A stretch of 48,905 nt of DNA from CAYLJO01 sp964383905 (GCA_964383905.1 CAYLJO010000015.1:1-48905), one strand, 5' to 3'; shown: positions 27,102 through 34,810, counted from the first letter of the stretch. Notes: a model not told the origin generated them from the letters alone. Made by a program: numbers and translations.

Positions 27102-27491
27102 ATGGTTGCGAACCTAATAGCCTGTCTGACTATCCTGTTAGTCGAAGATATTGATGATACCCGCCACATGCTGAAGCGTATGCTGGAGACGAGCGATTAC
27201 CGGGTGGTGGAAGCCGTCAACGGTCAGGAGGCGGTGGAGATAGCGCGGGGGAAGTGCCCCGACCTGATCCTGATGGATCTGAACATGCCGAGGATGGACG
27301 GGCTTGAGGCGACGAAACTGATCCGCGCCTGTAAGGAGAGGTGTCAGGATACGCCGATTGTCGCCATCACGGCACACGATTCCTACGGGATGAAAGAGGC
27401 GGCGCTGGGAGCCGGCTGTAACGCCTTCGTCGCCAAGCCGATAGACATCGACGAACTGGAGAGGGTGATCCGGCAAACACTGTCCGGGTGA
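27102..27491 (+). CDS. Response regulator, receiver domain only
   Basis: 129 residues. Receiver features: VEDIDDTRHMLKRML acidic cluster, phospho-acceptor Asp in LILMDLNMPRMDGLEA (about residue 56), Thr in VAITAHD and Lys in FVAKPID. It resembles the CheY-like or DivK-like stand-alone regulators. No kinase gene is adjacent; the hybrid kinase at 16190-18157 is one possible partner in this window. Confidence 0.9.
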   Translation: MVANLIACLTILLVEDIDDTRHMLKRMLETSDYRVVEAVNGQEAVEIARGKCPDLILMDLNMPRMDGLEATKLIRACKERCQDTPIVAITAHDSYGMKEAALGAGCNAFVAKPIDIDELERVIRQTLSG

Positions 27492-27683
27492 GGCGAGCCG
27501 GGAAATACTCCTAGCTTTTGCGCGCAAAGTTGGTGCTGTCCCCTGACTCTGCCTCAACAACAGTGAATAGCAGAAGATTCCTGCCCTGTCTGTACCCTAT
27601 GGTACATTGTCTGTACGCCAGCGTACCTTCAGTTAGTCTCTACAAAAAGTCTATATCTTATATCGAACATGGAGGTCGGCACA

Positions 27684-28400
27684 GTGAGTAGTAGCAAACT
27701 CGGTACGGGGCGCAAACTGTTGGGCCCCGAACAATCCACCGGACCCTCGGCAGGCGCCATCCGCTGCCGGCGCAAGTTTCTGCGGTTCTTCCCTGGAGGG
27801 TTCAGGGATGAGACATACCTCGATTGGGAACGGGGCTACAAGTGGAGGGCGCACGAGCAGTGGAACGAGGCACTCAATCGCGCCGCCTACCGTTCACTGC
27901 TAAGGGAGGAGGAGTTCGGCGAGATAGCCGCGCGAGCCGTGAGGATCGAATCGCGAACCAATCTCCTCTTCTCCTTTGAGAAGATGGCCCTGCGCGATGC
28001 CGTGAAGTCAAAGGCCGGGGCGCGATCATTTGCCACGGGACTCTATGACTTCGTCTACGGGGCCGGGGGCATCGAGGTGAAGTTCCGGCGTTGGTGCGAG
28101 ACGGTCGAAGCGCTGCCACGGAAGCAGACGCGGGTTCTCACGTGGCCCCTTGTGACGGTTTTCGGATTCATCGCGTTGCCGGGCCAGCACATCTTCCTCA
28201 AACCGAACGTCACTCGGATCGCCGCCCGCGAATACGGCTTCGACTTCCAGTATAAGTCCCGTCCGTCCTGGGAGACCTACGCGAGCCTTCTGGAGTTTGC
28301 CGATACTGTGCGGCGCGACCTGGGCGACATGCGGCCGCGCGACATGATCGATATCCAATCATTTATCTGGGTGCAGGGATCGGATGAGTATGAAGAGTGA
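27684..28400 (+). CDS. Conserved hypothetical protein
   Basis: 238 residues if it begins at GTG 27684, which is preceded by GGAGGTCGGCACA; ATG 27669 is in frame but lacks a ribosome site. The protein is rich in Trp and charged residues: RRKFLRFFPGGFRDETYLDWERGYKW, LLFSFEKMALRDAVKS, GLYDFVYGAGGIEVKFRRWCETV, TRVLTWPLVTVFGFIALPGQHIFLKPNVTR, and a distinctive C-terminus RPRDMIDIQSFIWVQGSDEYEE. I have the impression this is a widespread uncharacterised family, but I cannot name it or give a function. Soluble, no signal peptide. Confidence 0.75.
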   Translation: MSSSKLGTGRKLLGPEQSTGPSAGAIRCRRKFLRFFPGGFRDETYLDWERGYKWRAHEQWNEALNRAAYRSLLREEEFGEIAARAVRIESRTNLLFSFEKMALRDAVKSKAGARSFATGLYDFVYGAGGIEVKFRRWCETVEALPRKQTRVLTWPLVTVFGFIALPGQHIFLKPNVTRIAAREYGFDFQYKSRPSWETYASLLEFADTVRRDLGDMRPRDMIDIQSFIWVQGSDEYEE

Positions 28401-28846
28401 CCACCGGAACGGAAAGATACTGAGCCTCTCAGGTACGTTGCGTACGACGGTTGAAACGGAGCATTACCAAGCCGACGAGAGCAAGGTCCGGCAACTCATT
28501 ATTTGAGGAGTCCGGCTCTCATCCCAACTCAAGAAAGAGTGCATGCCCCGTATATAGACGTTCGCGCCCCCGGACCTATCCCACCGGCCCTGAGCCCCGC
28601 GACGAAGTTGTGGAGGCCCTCGTGGTTGACCTCGCTGGCGTGCTTTGTGTAGGCTATCCGGGCTTGGGAATAAGTGTAGATGGCTTGGGCGTGCAGCCCT
28701 TCAGGTACCTGCGATCATTGAGGAACTCCTTAAGAAGAGGTTGTTATAGAAGGCGTCCACGTTCCACCTCCGAATCAGGTTGTATTTGTACCCCCTATGA
28801 AAGCCTTCAACCTCCCCATAGCCCTTTCCCAGCAATTCTTTGCTGT
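28401..28846. other. Region upstream of tRNA-His, no confident gene, coding-like debris
   Basis: Minus-strand readings in three different frames look protein-like in succession (IRRWNVDAFYNNLF; LKEFLNDRRYLKGCTP; GLHAQAIYTYSQARIAYTKH), which suggests a decayed gene with several frameshifts between about 28540 and 28800. The word GGCTTGGG occurs twice within 25 bases near 28662-28690. I cannot identify the parent gene. Confidence 0.3.
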
Positions 28847-28923
28847 GCTGCCGTAGCTCAGTTGGCTAGAGCGCCTGACTGTGGATCAGGAGGTCGAAGG
28901 TTCAAGTCCTTCCGGCAGTACCA
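28847..28923 (+). tRNA. tRNA-His(GUG), non-canonical acceptor end
   Basis: A complete cloverleaf of 74 bases plus encoded CCA. Anticodon loop CTGTGGA gives GUG (His). Acceptor: G1-C-T-G-C-C-G7 pairs with C66-G-G-C-A-G-U72, so 1-72 is a G-U pair, and the discriminator is A73. The base before G1 is T, so the universal G-1 (which pairs with C73) is not encoded. The D-loop AGTTGGCTA has U at 20a. Nearly all bacterial tRNA-His have G-1:C73. As I recall, A73, U72 and U20a are the features of the divergent Caulobacter-type tRNA-His recognised by a divergent HisRS. A matching hisS lies 1.5 kb downstream. Confidence 0.93.
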
Positions 28924-28938
28924 TTAGTATCAATAAGT

Positions 28939-28964
28939 TACGGGCAGCCTTGGGGTTGCCCGTA
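28939..28964 (+). terminator. Terminator of tRNA-His
   Basis: TACGGGCA (28939-28946) pairs with TGCCCGTA (28957-28964); the stem extends inward by GCC/GGT to a TTGG tetraloop. It is followed by TTCGTTTGG. It lies 16 bases after the CCA end. Confidence 0.65.
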
Positions 28965-29065
28965 TTCGTTTGGTGTGCCAACTGATATAGGACTGTTGTA
29001 ATTGTTGTCCCTCTTTAAGCTATTTCTTTCTAAGTACCCAAACAAAATTATCTACAACTCGTGGG

Positions 29066-29462
29066 ACAGGCGCTTACCAGGGCCAGTTAATCGTCCTTGT
29101 CGATAGCGAGTCGGCTTCCGCCTCGGAGATATTCGCGCGTGTCGTACAACTAGAAAAAAGAGGGATTGTGCTGGGCGACCGTACGTCAGGATCGGTGATG
29201 AGGTCGCGGTGGTACGATCATCAGATGGGGGACCGACACGAAAATCTTCTACAACACCAGCGTGACGGATGCAGACCTGGTGATGCCCGACGGCAACAGC
29301 CTTGAGAAGTTGGGAGTAAGCCCTGATAAATTGTTATTCCCCACTGCGCAGGATCTTCAAACCCGGAAGGATCCGGTGCTTTCTTATGCCGCGTCGCTCG
29401 TGGGGGTTAAGCTGGACCCGGAGAAGGCCGGCAGCTTTTTCCCTTTCAGGTGGACGAGGTAG
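29066..29462 (+). pseudogene. C-terminal remnant of an S41 family (tail-specific) peptidase
   Basis: Only the last roughly 130 residues of an S41 protease are readable: GAYQGQLIVLVDSESASASE contains the catalytic Ser region, then IFARVVQLEKRGIVLGDRTSG. A frameshift at a run of five G (about 29226-29230) separates this from TDTKIFYNTSVTDADLVMPDG, LGVSPDKLLFPTAQDLQTRKDPVL and GVKLDPEKAGSFFPFRW, which ends at the TAG 29460. The N-terminal PDZ and protease portion is missing. It lies just downstream of tRNA-His, consistent with an integration or rearrangement scar. Confidence 0.75.
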
Positions 29463-29614
29463 AGGCGAGCAGCACGGTAAAGAAGTCAATATCCGCGTCA
29501 CCGGGCATTTTCGGTCCTTCTGTTCTGGGGGTGTCACCTGCCCATCATAAGGCATACACCCTGAGAAATTGAGGCGTCTGACTTACAGGAAAAACCATGC
29601 TCGGACATCATAGC

Positions 29615-29764
29615 TTAGTCGGCTTCGTTAGGTTTCCATATCATCCCACTACATAAAATTAATAAGATTATCCAGTAGCGGTGCGTAGCTACCCCTGCGT
29701 AAATCAAAGCCAAGTCTGTAAGGATGTTTCCAAGGATTACTAATGCTTTAAGACTGTTATTCAT
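29615..29764 (-). CDS. Small membrane protein, 49 residues
   Basis: ATG 29764 begins one base after the TGA of the upstream small gene (GAAGGTGAAATGAAT), so translation is probably coupled, with the AAGGTG acting as ribosome site. The product has two hydrophobic segments: ALVILGNILTDLALIYAGVA and WIILLILCSGMIW. No homolog is recognised. Codon use is AT-rich, unlike the chromosomal genes around it. Confidence 0.55.
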   Translation of the reverse strand: MNNSLKALVILGNILTDLALIYAGVATHRYWIILLILCSGMIWKPNEAD

Positions 29765-29765
29765 T

Positions 29766-29984
29766 TCACCTTCGCCCTGTCCGCGCTGATTTCAGCTGGG
29801 ACTTTGATGGCTCGTAACAAATAACATCTGTAAATACATGTTGCCATTTATGACCATCGTAGTAACGTGGCTCAAAAGTATACTCTCTACCCTCTTTATC
29901 AAAAGCTACTAACTCAGCCCTAGGTTTCTCCCGCTGTGAATCATTAATACGGAGAATCAATTTAACAATTTCTACTTCCGGCAT
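29766..29984 (-). CDS. Hypothetical protein, 72 residues, AT-rich
   Basis: MPEVEIVKLILRINDSQREKPRAELVAFDKEGREYTFEPRYYDG... reads as a small soluble beta-type protein with a basic tail (KSARTGRR). No clear Shine-Dalgarno site precedes ATG 29984; it starts 25 bases after the end of an upstream broken gene. It sits first in a tight pair with the 49-residue membrane protein. Low GC relative to the neighbours suggests acquisition. A 12-base direct repeat (GACTTTGATGGC) lies inside its 3' part (29800) and just upstream (29997). Confidence 0.5.
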   Translation of the reverse strand: MPEVEIVKLILRINDSQREKPRAELVAFDKEGREYTFEPRYYDGHKWQHVFTDVICYEPSKSQLKSARTGRR

Positions 29985-30009
29985 AGGTGTTAATTTGACT
30001 TTGATGGCC

Positions 30010-30216
30010 CTATTCTAATAAATCCCGTCTAAACTCGTTTTCATCCAACTTATTCAATATTGCCTCAATAACCCTACTACTGATTATTAATTGCCATGCT
30101 GGTTAGAATGTTCACGGCTTTCTGGCATTCAATTCTCCCATACTCAAATCAGGAGCTTTCTCACGTAAAAGCCATTCAAGTAACCTGATAAGTTGGTAGC
30201 CTATCCAATAGAACAT
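30010..30216 (-). pseudogene. Small AT-rich gene, probably frameshifted
   Basis: It starts at ATG 30216 with a good leader (GAAGGTGAAATAATTT). The first frame gives 34 residues, MFYWIGYQLIRLLEWLLREK..., ending at TGA 30112. Protein-like sequence continues in another frame to TAG 30010 (QLIISSRVIEAILNKLDENE and then FRRDLLE). One or two indels near 30095-30115 would join them into a single protein of about 68 residues. Unknown function. Same strand and composition as the two genes that follow. Confidence 0.4.
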
Positions 30217-30235
30217 AAATTATTTCACCTTCAAA

Positions 30236-30352
30236 GCATTAGCCGCCCAGCGCATCCGGCTGCTTCTCGGTTTGTGGTTGGCGCTTATCCTGGGTATGCT
30301 CGTTTATATGATCGGTCGCGCAATGGCGCCAGACCCTTCTATAGGTGGCTGA
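30236..30352 (+). pseudogene. Truncated small membrane protein fragment before hisS
   Basis: A plus-strand frame KALAAQRIRLLLGLWLALIL then GMLVYMIGRAMAPDP... ends at TGA 30350. It contains a convincing transmembrane helix but has no start codon; the frame closes upstream exactly where the AT-rich block begins (about 30220). It may be the 3' end of a gene cut by that block. It ends 63 bases before hisS. Confidence 0.35.
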
Positions 30353-30415
30353 CTACAGGTAGGCGGAAGGAGTATGCTGTCCGTCTGGTAGGCGAATGTT
30401 ACGAGGGAGATTTTG

Positions 30416-31909
30416 ATGAGTAGTTCCAGACCCGAAAGTCGCCCGGTCCCACGCGTGCCCAAAGGGTTTAGGGACGTCTTTGCCGCAGATGTCGGGGCGA
30501 GGCTGCAGATGATTGATACGATCCGCGGAGTTTACGAGCGTTACGGCTTTGCCCCGTTGGAAACACCTTCGGTCGAATATCTGGATGCGCTCGGGAAATA
30601 TCTTCCCGAGAGCGACACCGCGGCCGGCGGCATCTTCGCGTTCAGAGATGAAGACAGTAATTGGTTGGCCCTCCGTTATGATTTGACCGCCCCCCTCTCG
30701 CGCATCTTCTCCGAGCACAAAAATGATCTGCCCTTTCCTTTCCGCCGCTATCAGGTCGGCCCCGTGTGGCGCAACGAGAAGCCCGGGCCGGGCCGCTTTC
30801 GCGAGTTTTACCAGTTCGACATCGACACCGTCGGGACGGCTTCGATGGCTGCCGATGCGGAAGTCTGCTGCGTGCTCGCCGATGCTTTAGAGGCCCTGCG
30901 CATCAGGCGTGGCGATTACGTGATCCGGGTCAACAACCGCAAAGCGCTCAACGGCGTGCTGGAAATCGTGGGGATTCCCGTTGACGACGGGAAAACTTCT
31001 CTGACCGTGCTGCGGGCTATCGATAAGCTCGACCGGCTCGGCATTAAAGGTGTCAGGCAACTGCTCGGTAAAGGCCGCACGGACGAGTCCGGAGATTACA
31101 CAGAGGGGGCACACTTGCGGGACGACCAGATACAGCGCATCGTTGATCTGCTCTCGGTCAAGGAGGAGCGGCGCGCCGAGGTCTGCGATAAATTCGCGGA
31201 CCTCGTACGCGGTTCTAAGGTCGGCGAAGAAGGGGTCGGCGAGCTGCGTGAAATTGATCGCGTGCTGTCGGCGGTCGGCTACGCCGAAGACAGAGTGATT
31301 TTCGACCCGACGGTCGTCAGAGGGCTGGCTTATTACACCGGCCCGGTGTTCGAGGCCGCGCTGACCTTCGAGATTACGGACGAGACGGGGCAGAAGCGGC
31401 AATTCGGCTCGGTGGCGGGCGGCGGGCGGTACGATTATCTTGTCGAACGTTTTATCGGCGATAAAGTTCCGGCGACCGGCGCGTCCGTCGGTGTCGATCG
31501 CCTTCTCGCCGCGCTCGGCCAGTTGGGCCATCTGGCCACGCTCGAATCAGTGCCGCCGGTTGTCGTCACGGTGATGGATCGCGAGCGCCTGCTCGATTAC
31601 GAAAAGATCACCTTTGATTTGCGCCGGGCGGGCATTCCCGCTGAAATGTATCTGGGCGACGGCGGCTTTCGCAAACAACTCCAGTATGCTGATGCGCGGG
31701 GATCGATTGTGGCCGTCATCGCCGGGTCGCGTGAGTTCGAGGCGGGACAGGTCTCGCTCAAGGATTTACGGTTGGGGCGCGAGCTTTCTAAAGAGATTAC
31801 GCAGCGCGAAGCCTGGGTCAAAGAGCAACCCGCGCAAGTTACAGTCCCACTGGATCATATTGTGCAGGAGGTGCGTGCGATCCTGAACCGCTACCGGCCG
31901 GGCTCATAG
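30416..31909 (+). CDS. hisS: Histidyl-tRNA synthetase, divergent (alphaproteobacterial-like) type
   Basis: 497 residues from ATG 30416, preceded by GAGGGAGATTTTG. It charges tRNA-His. Class II features: motif 1 region VYERYGFAPLETPSVEYLDALGKYL, motif 2 VGPVWRNEKPGPGRFREFYQFDIDTVG (given here in parts: PGPGRFREFYQF), HisA motif RGLAYYTGPVFE, and motif 3 GGRYDYLV...GASVGVDRLL, followed by the C-terminal anticodon-binding domain (VVVTVMDRERLLDYEKIT...VAVIAGSREFEAGQVSLKDL). Standard bacterial HisRS has a QKGRYRQFHQ-type motif 2 loop, which reads G-1:C73. The PGPGRF form, the DYVIRVNNRKALNGVLEI block and the LLGKGRTDESGDYTEGA block instead match HisRS of alphaproteobacteria with A73 tRNA-His. This fits the tRNA-His at 28847. 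Confidence 0.93.
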   Translation: MSSSRPESRPVPRVPKGFRDVFAADVGARLQMIDTIRGVYERYGFAPLETPSVEYLDALGKYLPESDTAAGGIFAFRDEDSNWLALRYDLTAPLSRIFSEHKNDLPFPFRRYQVGPVWRNEKPGPGRFREFYQFDIDTVGTASMAADAEVCCVLADALEALRIRRGDYVIRVNNRKALNGVLEIVGIPVDDGKTSLTVLRAIDKLDRLGIKGVRQLLGKGRTDESGDYTEGAHLRDDQIQRIVDLLSVKEERRAEVCDKFADLVRGSKVGEEGVGELREIDRVLSAVGYAEDRVIFDPTVVRGLAYYTGPVFEAALTFEITDETGQKRQFGSVAGGGRYDYLVERFIGDKVPATGASVGVDRLLAALGQLGHLATLESVPPVVVTVMDRERLLDYEKITFDLRRAGIPAEMYLGDGGFRKQLQYADARGSIVAVIAGSREFEAGQVSLKDLRLGRELSKEITQREAWVKEQPAQVTVPLDHIVQEVRAILNRYRPGS

Positions 31910-32002
31910 GTAAAGATTAACATTCATGCGCAAATGAATCTCAATCGCTTCAACCCGATGCCGGTCAATCAGGCCATAATTAGCCTCCACCTCTGACTTT
32001 CG

Positions 32003-33604
32003 ATGAGACGCCCTGAGCACATACCCGGCACTAAGGACTATATGGGGGCGGAAGCCGCACGGCTTCTCCGCATCGCCGAGGTTTGCGCTGCGACATTCGC
32101 GCTATACGGTTACGAGCCGATGGTCCTGCCCGTCTTCGAACGCGCAGACATCTTTCTGCAACGCTCGGGGGAAGAGATACGCAGCCGCATGTACATTCTG
32201 CGTGATCCGAGGGGAGGCGAAATCTGCCTGCGTCCTGAAATGACCATCTCCGCCGCGCGTGCGTTTCTGGAAAGAATGTCGGCGCGGCGGCTGCCGGTCA
32301 GGCTCTGTTATCAGGGCGACATCTTTCGCTATGACCGGATCAGGGAAGGGCGCTACCGCCAGTTTCTACAGGCGGGCGTCGAATGCATCGGGGCGGAAAA
32401 CCGCATCGCCGCCGATATCGAAGCGGTGATGTTGTCCCTCGAAGCGATTAGAAGGGCGGGCGTCACGGATTTCCGTTTGCTGCTGGCTGATCTTGAGCTG
32501 GCGACAGAATTCATCAAGTCGCTTCCGGCGCCCCAGAGCGTGCGCACCCGATTGCTGGAGAACTTCTGGCGGCGTGAGGCCTTTGATCACCTCCTCAAGC
32601 GCCTTGCCGGCTCGACGCCCCAAGGCAGGCCCGGTCAGGATACGGTCCCCCAGGAGTTAGCTGAAATCCTCTCGACGCTCGGCGAGAATGCCAGTCAATT
32701 GCTCGTGCGGCAGATCCTTTCGCTCTTTGTCGAAAAGAGTATCGGCCAGCGCGACTTGGACGAAATCGCTGAACGCTTCCTCCAGCGATTCACCCGCGGC
32801 GAAGGGCTGCACCTGCCGCAGGATTGCTTCGAGGCGATGCGGGAGTATCTCAACATCAAGGCAGAACCCGACGTGTCCCTCCAGCAGTACGAAAAGCTTT
32901 TGCAGAAAATCGGCGCCACTCCGGGGCCAGCTTTCGAGGGCCTGCGGCGTCGCGTTGAGTGGCTCAAAAAAGAGGGCGCGATGCCTGCCATAGTCCATCT
33001 CGATTTAGGGTTCAGGCGCGGCATCGAGTATTACACAGGGTTTATCTTTGAGATTCACTGTGACCAACTCGGGTCGGTCAGTCAGATTTGTGGCGGGGGT
33101 CGCTACGACCGGCTCTTGTCGGCCCTAGGCTCGCCACGCCCGCTGCCGGCGGTGGGCTTTGCCATCGGTGTGGACAGATTGCTTCTGGCGCATAACGCTT
33201 CGGGCGCATCTCCTGAATCGACACGCGGCGCGCCGGTGGATGCCATATTGACAACCGTCGGGCAGGTTGATGAAGACATCATCTTTAAGATTGCGCAAAT
33301 ATGCCGCGCCGCCGGGTGGAGAGTGCGCGCAGAATTTGATCAACGCCGGTTAGGGAATGTCTTGAGCCACGTCTCAGAAGAACAGATACCGTTCGTCATC
33401 ATCGCTGGCGAGGACGAGTTGCGCGAAAACTCTGTCAGGGTAAGAGACATGGGGCGGCACGCAGAAAAGATAGTTGCGATTGATCATCTTGATCGTTATG
33501 TCCGAGCCATAAAGGATCAGACCGCTTCGGACGTGAACGAAGGATCAGCAACCAAAAAGCTGGCTCCGGCTGACAACACAACGCTTCAGGAAATCTCGCC
33601 TTGA
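32003..33604 (+). CDS. hisZ: ATP phosphoribosyltransferase regulatory subunit HisZ with a retained C-terminal HisRS-like domain
   Basis: 533 residues. HisZ is a HisRS paralogue that activates HisG and senses histidine. The class II core is present: YGYEPMVLPVFERADIFLQRSGEE, RPEMTISAAR, YQGDIFRYDRIREGRYRQFLQ followed by AGVECIGAENRIAADIEAVML (a HisZ-like block), FRRGIEYYTGFIFEI and GGGRYDRLLSALG with AIGVDRLLL. Residues about 180-330 form a helical insertion. Residues about 435-525 (VDAILTTVGQVDEDIIFKIAQ...VRAEFDQRRLGNVLSHV...FVIIAGEDEL) look like the anticodon-binding domain that most HisZ proteins lack. Position between hisS and hisG supports HisZ; a second HisRS with another job is the alternative. 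Weak ribosome site before ATG 32003. Confidence 0.75.
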   Translation: MRRPEHIPGTKDYMGAEAARLLRIAEVCAATFALYGYEPMVLPVFERADIFLQRSGEEIRSRMYILRDPRGGEICLRPEMTISAARAFLERMSARRLPVRLCYQGDIFRYDRIREGRYRQFLQAGVECIGAENRIAADIEAVMLSLEAIRRAGVTDFRLLLADLELATEFIKSLPAPQSVRTRLLENFWRREAFDHLLKRLAGSTPQGRPGQDTVPQELAEILSTLGENASQLLVRQILSLFVEKSIGQRDLDEIAERFLQRFTRGEGLHLPQDCFEAMREYLNIKAEPDVSLQQYEKLLQKIGATPGPAFEGLRRRVEWLKKEGAMPAIVHLDLGFRRGIEYYTGFIFEIHCDQLGSVSQICGGGRYDRLLSALGSPRPLPAVGFAIGVDRLLLAHNASGASPESTRGAPVDAILTTVGQVDEDIIFKIAQICRAAGWRVRAEFDQRRLGNVLSHVSEEQIPFVIIAGEDELRENSVRVRDMGRHAEKIVAIDHLDRYVRAIKDQTASDVNEGSATKKLAPADNTTLQEISP

Positions 33605-33748
33605 CTATCCGGTCCAGCTTACACGGCTTACCTGTGGGATGAATAGGCCCCGCTGAAATCAATCGGGCGTCGTGTGGAATGTGTTATAGCTATCATTGAT
33701 CCAAAGCTTCAGTAATCTTGGCCGGGGGCGTAAGCGTGACATAAAGAG

Positions 33749-34804
33749 ATGGCGATAGATCGAGACAGCGAAGACAACAGCAATATAGTTTTTGCGATCC
33801 CCAGCAAGGGAAGTCTTTACGAAGGCACTCTGTCGTTCTTAAAACTCTCAGGCCTGCCCGTTATTTATGGCAGCCAGCGCCAGTACACGGCGCGGCTCGG
33901 CGGCGTCGACGGTTTCTCCGTGCTTTTGCAGCGGGCTGAAGAGGTGCCGGCGAAAGTCGCGGGCGGGACTGCTGATCTGGGACTGACCGGCGAGGACTTG
34001 TACCAGGAACAGGCCGATCATTCGGACGATCTCATATTAGTCATGCGCGATCTGGGGTACGGGCACGCCCGCCTGGTGGTCGCCGTGCCCAATACCTGGA
34101 TCGACGTCTCCTCAATGGAAGACCTCGCCGAACTGGCGTTCTCGTTCCGCCTGAAGCATCATCGCAATCTACGCATCGCCACAAAATTTCCGAGGCTGGC
34201 CCGGCAGCACCTCGCACGCTACGGCATCGTAGATTATGCGCTCGTCGAATCGCTCGGCGCGACGGAAAGCGCCCCCTCCTCGGGCATAGCCGACCTGGTG
34301 ATTGACCTGACTTCATCAGGAAAGACGCTCACCGAGAATCATCTTAAAGTTCTCGGGGATGGTACGGTGATCTCTTCACAGGCCTGTCTGATTGCGAGCC
34401 GGCGGATCGAGTCCTGGGGCGGGGAAAAGCTTGAGCGACTGGAAACATTTCTCGACATGATCGAGAGCTACCTGCGCGGGCGAGACACTTACAACCTACA
34501 GGCTGCGGTGCAGCGCTCAAGGCTGGCCGACCTGGCGCGCCATTCTACCCAGTGGCGTCTCGCGTATTCGCTCCCGATGGACGAGTTGGCCGTGGGCGGA
34601 GCGAGGCGCGAGCCGTTCGTTGTCATCCGCATGACCTGTCCGCGTGAGCATCTGCACCGGCTGATCCGCCTCTTGCGCGACAGCGGCGCTGAGGAGGTCC
34701 TCGTCACTCAACCGGCATACGTGTTTCACGGCGAATCAAAATCATTTCAGAGGCTCAAGCACATGCTCAAAAAGGGCGTCGACGCTGATCAGGAGGAAGC
34801 TTGA
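33749..34804 (+). CDS. hisG: ATP phosphoribosyltransferase, with C-terminal extension
   Basis: 351 residues. It condenses ATP and PRPP, the first step of histidine synthesis. Blocks: VFAIPSKGSLYEGTLSFL, GFSVLLQRAEEVPAKVAGGTADLGLTGEDL, LVVAVPNTW, IATKFPRLARQHLARYGI, and the PRPP loop GIADLVIDLTSSGKTLTENHL. Residues about 235-351 add a domain (WRLAYSLPMDELAVGGARRE, FVVIRMTCPREHLHRLIRLL, VTQPAYVFHGESKSF) resembling the long-form regulatory tail. Short HisG needs HisZ whereas long HisG does not; here both a HisZ and a long tail exist. The stop is only six bases before a tRNA-Thr fragment. No clear ribosome site before ATG 33749. Confidence 0.9.
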   Translation: MAIDRDSEDNSNIVFAIPSKGSLYEGTLSFLKLSGLPVIYGSQRQYTARLGGVDGFSVLLQRAEEVPAKVAGGTADLGLTGEDLYQEQADHSDDLILVMRDLGYGHARLVVAVPNTWIDVSSMEDLAELAFSFRLKHHRNLRIATKFPRLARQHLARYGIVDYALVESLGATESAPSSGIADLVIDLTSSGKTLTENHLKVLGDGTVISSQACLIASRRIESWGGEKLERLETFLDMIESYLRGRDTYNLQAAVQRSRLADLARHSTQWRLAYSLPMDELAVGGARREPFVVIRMTCPREHLHRLIRLLRDSGAEEVLVTQPAYVFHGESKSFQRLKHMLKKGVDADQEEA

Positions 34805-34810
34805 CCACTA

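Noticed and set aside
26804..27169. 121-codon minus-strand open frame
   Set aside because: It overlaps the N-terminus of the receiver-domain gene and its only plausible internal start has a poor leader; no motif.
28451..28927. 158-codon plus-strand open frame
   Set aside because: It runs through the whole tRNA-His gene and has no ribosome site or recognisable domain.
30887..31531. 214-codon minus-strand open frame
   Set aside because: Antisense to hisS.
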